Of a stretch of DNA of 64,000 bases, positions 61,871-64,000 are shown piece after piece. Where the stretch lies: contig CAKSVD010000001.1 in the NCBI GenBank assembly GCA_934503275.1, positions 124,001-188,000 on the forward strand. Reading direction: 5' to 3'. Made by a program: the position numbers and the translations under genes. Numbering within the stretch: the stretch's first letter is position 1; the number at the start of each line of letters is the position of its first letter. This DNA is from an uncultured Faecalibacterium sp. (GTDB lineage Bacteria > Bacillota > Clostridia > Oscillospirales > Ruminococcaceae). The notes beneath the pieces are model-generated. The model searched no databases. It was not told the DNA's origin and saw only the letters and a program-made list of their open reading frames with translations.

Positions 61871-63808
61871 ATGAAAACATCCAAACCACTGTTGACCCTG
61901 CGGATGCTCTTCCCGGCGGCAGCTTCCCTCATTGTGCTGCTGCTGGGCGAGTGGATCGCGCGCGGGTCACTGACCGCTGATACCTTTATCAGCTTTATCT
62001 TCCCCCATTTCGGGGCGTATCTGCTGGCATGGCTGCTGCTGTTTCTGGTGTGGGAGCTGCTGGACTGGGTGCTGCGCATCCCGCCGCTTGCCACGCTGGG
62101 TATGGCCGTTCTGGGCTGTGCGCCCTGTGCGGTGAACTTTTACACCATGCAGCTGCGGGGCGAACCTTTTTTGCCGTGGGATCTGATGCAGGTGTCCGAG
62201 GCTGCCGGTGTGGCCTCTGCTGCCGGGCTCAAGCTGCAGACCAGCATGGTGGTCTCCATTGTGTTGGTACTGGCGCTTACGGTGGCAAGCTTCTTTATTT
62301 ATCGCGGGCGGCTGCGCCAGCGCTGGCTGCCAAGGCTTGCGGGCACTGGTGCTTCGGCAGCGGCGCTGTGCCTGCTGGTTTTCGGCGTTTATTTACAGCC
62401 CGCCGTCACGCAGGTCTTGGGCATCACGCCGGATGCGTGGATGCAGGACCGCTACTACCGTTACTACGGTGTACTTACCGGTTTTATGACCAACCTCACC
62501 AATCTGGAGATCGACAAGCCCGAGGGCTACTCGGAGCAGGCGGTGGACGATATTCTGGATAACGTGGCCGAAAGTGAAAAATTCTCCACCGGCCCCATGT
62601 ATGCAGGCAGCTATGCCGCCACCACCCCCAAGGAGGAGCAGGCGAAGCAGCCCACCATTATTTATGTGATGGACGAGTCCTACTGGGATGTTTCGGAGCT
62701 GGAGCAGTACGGCATCACCTTTGATACCGATGTATCGCAGAATCTTCACGCTCTGCAGCAGACCAGCGCCTACGGCAGAGCCTATAGCCCCAGCTTTGGC
62801 GGCGGCACCTGTGATGTGGAGTTTGAAGCCCTGACCGGCTACTCGGTGTCCTTCCTGCCCAGCGGCAGCAAGCCCTACCAGCAGCACGTTACAAAGCCCA
62901 TGTTCGCCCTGCCCAATTACCTCAAACTCAAGGGCTACCAGACCGCTGCGGTGCACTGCTTCTGGGCAAAATACTGGAGCCGCGATAAAGCCTACCCCAA
63001 CCTCGGCTTCAGCGATTTTATCAGTCTGGAGGATATGCACGGCGTGACCAAGGTGCGCAAGCACTACTGGACCAGCGGCCTTGTGACCGATGACTCCATG
63101 GCCGACCAGATCATTCAGCAGTACGAAAAGATGAGCACTTCCTCCGATAAGCCCATCTTCCTGCACGCAGTCACCATGCAGAACCATACCAATTATAATA
63201 GGGATAACTACCCGGATAACGAGCGGGTGCACGTCGTATCCCATCCGGTGGGGCTCAAGAGCAGCACCGTGGGTGCGCTGGAGGATTTCGCTACCGGTAT
63301 CCGGGATGCAGACGCCATGCTGGGCAAGCTGACGGCGTATTTCTCTCAGGTGGACGAGCCGGTCATTCTGGTATTCTGGGGCGACCATTATAACCCCATC
63401 GATTCCAACTACGATGTCTACACCACCACCGGCTACGCAAGCGGCTCCAGCACCGACCCCCGCCTGCACCAGACCACGCTGCTGATGTGGTCAAATTACA
63501 GCCAGCAGCAGGTGAATCTGGGCACCATTGCCGCTTACGATATCTCCCCGGTGATGATGGGACTGTTCGGGCTGGAGCAGCCGCTATACTTCCAGTTCCT
63601 CAACCGGCAGCTGCAGGTAGCCAGCCGCAGCTGCACCCGCGGCACTACCATGAACTTGGACGGCACCACCACCCAGCAGCCCACGGAGTTCCAGCAGCGC
63701 TGGACAAACGAGCACTGGATGCTGCAATACGACCTGATGTTCGGCAAGGGATACGCCCTCAACCGCATGGGTGTTGCAGGCCTGAGCGGGATGAATACGG
63801 GCAAATAA
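61871..63808 (+). CDS. LTA synthase-family sulfatase-fold membrane enzyme
   Basis: A 645-residue enzyme with five N-terminal membrane segments (about 10-195) and an extracellular sulfatase-fold domain (about 255-610). Residues equivalent to the Mn2+/nucleophile set of LtaS are visible: E269 (MDESYWD), T313 (GGGTCDVEFE), D505 and H506 (WGDHYN). It probably transfers glycerol-phosphate (or a related phospho-alcohol) from phosphatidylglycerol to a surface polymer. The ATG at 61871 follows AAAGGG at 9 nt; the frame from 61832 is rejected. It is monocistronic with its own promoter. Confidence 0.9.
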   Translation: MKTSKPLLTLRMLFPAAASLIVLLLGEWIARGSLTADTFISFIFPHFGAYLLAWLLLFLVWELLDWVLRIPPLATLGMAVLGCAPCAVNFYTMQLRGEPFLPWDLMQVSEAAGVASAAGLKLQTSMVVSIVLVLALTVASFFIYRGRLRQRWLPRLAGTGASAAALCLLVFGVYLQPAVTQVLGITPDAWMQDRYYRYYGVLTGFMTNLTNLEIDKPEGYSEQAVDDILDNVAESEKFSTGPMYAGSYAATTPKEEQAKQPTIIYVMDESYWDVSELEQYGITFDTDVSQNLHALQQTSAYGRAYSPSFGGGTCDVEFEALTGYSVSFLPSGSKPYQQHVTKPMFALPNYLKLKGYQTAAVHCFWAKYWSRDKAYPNLGFSDFISLEDMHGVTKVRKHYWTSGLVTDDSMADQIIQQYEKMSTSSDKPIFLHAVTMQNHTNYNRDNYPDNERVHVVSHPVGLKSSTVGALEDFATGIRDADAMLGKLTAYFSQVDEPVILVFWGDHYNPIDSNYDVYTTTGYASGSSTDPRLHQTTLLMWSNYSQQQVNLGTIAAYDISPVMMGLFGLEQPLYFQFLNRQLQVASRSCTRGTTMNLDGTTTQQPTEFQQRWTNEHWMLQYDLMFGKGYALNRMGVAGLSGMNTGK

Positions 63809-64000
63809 GAGAAAAAGTGAGCATTTCTTTATACAAAACAGAGAAAACCACTTGCAACCGCATTCTTTTTGTGCTATTATAACAAAGCATTACACACGCA
63901 TCACTATGCCCTTTTGTGCCCTTTTGGGTTGAGGGCAGTCCGCCGGTACCCGATGTACCGTGCAGATCACGGTGTGCGGAGGCAAAACAATATCTGGAGG
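63809..64000 (+). other. Promoter and leader of a gene beyond the window
   Basis: TTGCAA (63852-63857), a 17-nt spacer and TATTAT (63875-63880) form a good promoter. A leader of about 115 nt follows with TGCCC/GGGCA (63907-63939) and GGTAC/GTACC (63944-63958) hairpins. The window ends in TGGAGG, a ribosome site, so a start codon should lie within about 10 nt beyond 64000. Confidence 0.65.

Overview
The window looks like a core chromosomal segment of an anaerobic, butyrate-producing Oscillospirales firmicute. Faecalibacterium (F. prausnitzii group) is the best fit. The reasons are a 448-residue butyryl-CoA:acetate CoA-transferase next to a complete thl-crt-hbd-bcd-etfB-etfA run, fairly GC-rich codons with plain AGGAGG ribosome sites, a reverse-type rubrerythrin, ThyX in place of ThyA, and sporulation-family relics in an otherwise housekeeping context. 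The genus is an inference from gene content; no rRNA or tRNA gene is present to confirm it.

Layout. 1-2.5 kb: TetR-type regulator and a radical SAM/SPASM protein. 2.5-5.5 kb (minus): small zinc-ribbon membrane protein, AI-2E family exporter, but. 6-13 kb (plus): coaD, then the acetyl-CoA to butyryl-CoA operon with its electron-transfer flavoprotein. 13-31 kb (plus): yigZ, dgt-like, dnaG, rpoD, then rpoB-rpoC, rpsL-rpsG-fusA and tuf, each block with a near-consensus promoter. 31-35 kb: cysteine desulfurase, uracil/xanthine permease behind a leader peptide and terminator, rubrerythrin. 35-38 kb (minus): a copper-resistance operon (CsoR-type repressor, CopA with a fused CopZ-like domain) flanked on both sides by copies of a 63-bp repeat. 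38-39.5 kb (minus): an esterase-fold protein lacking its serine, DUF4250, rpmB. 39.7-47.4 kb (plus): M50 protease, scpA, scpB, DUF2953, gerW-like, pseudouridine synthase, Na+-dependent transporter, and a LytTR/GHKL two-component pair followed by a highly structured non-coding stretch. 47.8-50 kb (minus): gntR-pyrB-pyrI. 50-59 kb (plus): GNAT, pcrA-thyX-tmk, GNAT, mltG, U32, DUF1624. 59-60.6 kb: flavodoxin, a possible small RNA, and small YgbA-like and DUF1540 proteins. 60.6-64 kb: HAD phosphatase (minus), YmxH-like PRC-barrel, LTA-synthase-type sulfatase, and the promoter and leader of a gene that begins beyond the window.

How the parts work together. The 4-13 kb block converts acetyl-CoA to butyrate. 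Bcd/EtfAB provide flavin-based reduction of crotonyl-CoA, and But regenerates acetyl-CoA from acetate. The 13-31 kb block is replication priming, transcription and translation machinery. CsoR/CopA handle copper, rubrerythrin handles peroxide, and flavodoxin probably serves under iron shortage. PyrBI, uracil permease, ThyX and Tmk supply pyrimidines.

Most interesting non-coding signals: a 63-bp repeat with a doubly compensated stem flanking the copper operon; a roughly 370-nt structured transcript candidate after the two-component system; three GTTA(G/T)-N6-CTAAC boxes around flavodoxin and a putative small RNA; a Phe-rich leader peptide before the permease terminator; and two promoters embedded in the upstream operon's terminator stem. 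No CRISPR array, tRNA, rRNA, insertion sequence or prophage was seen.
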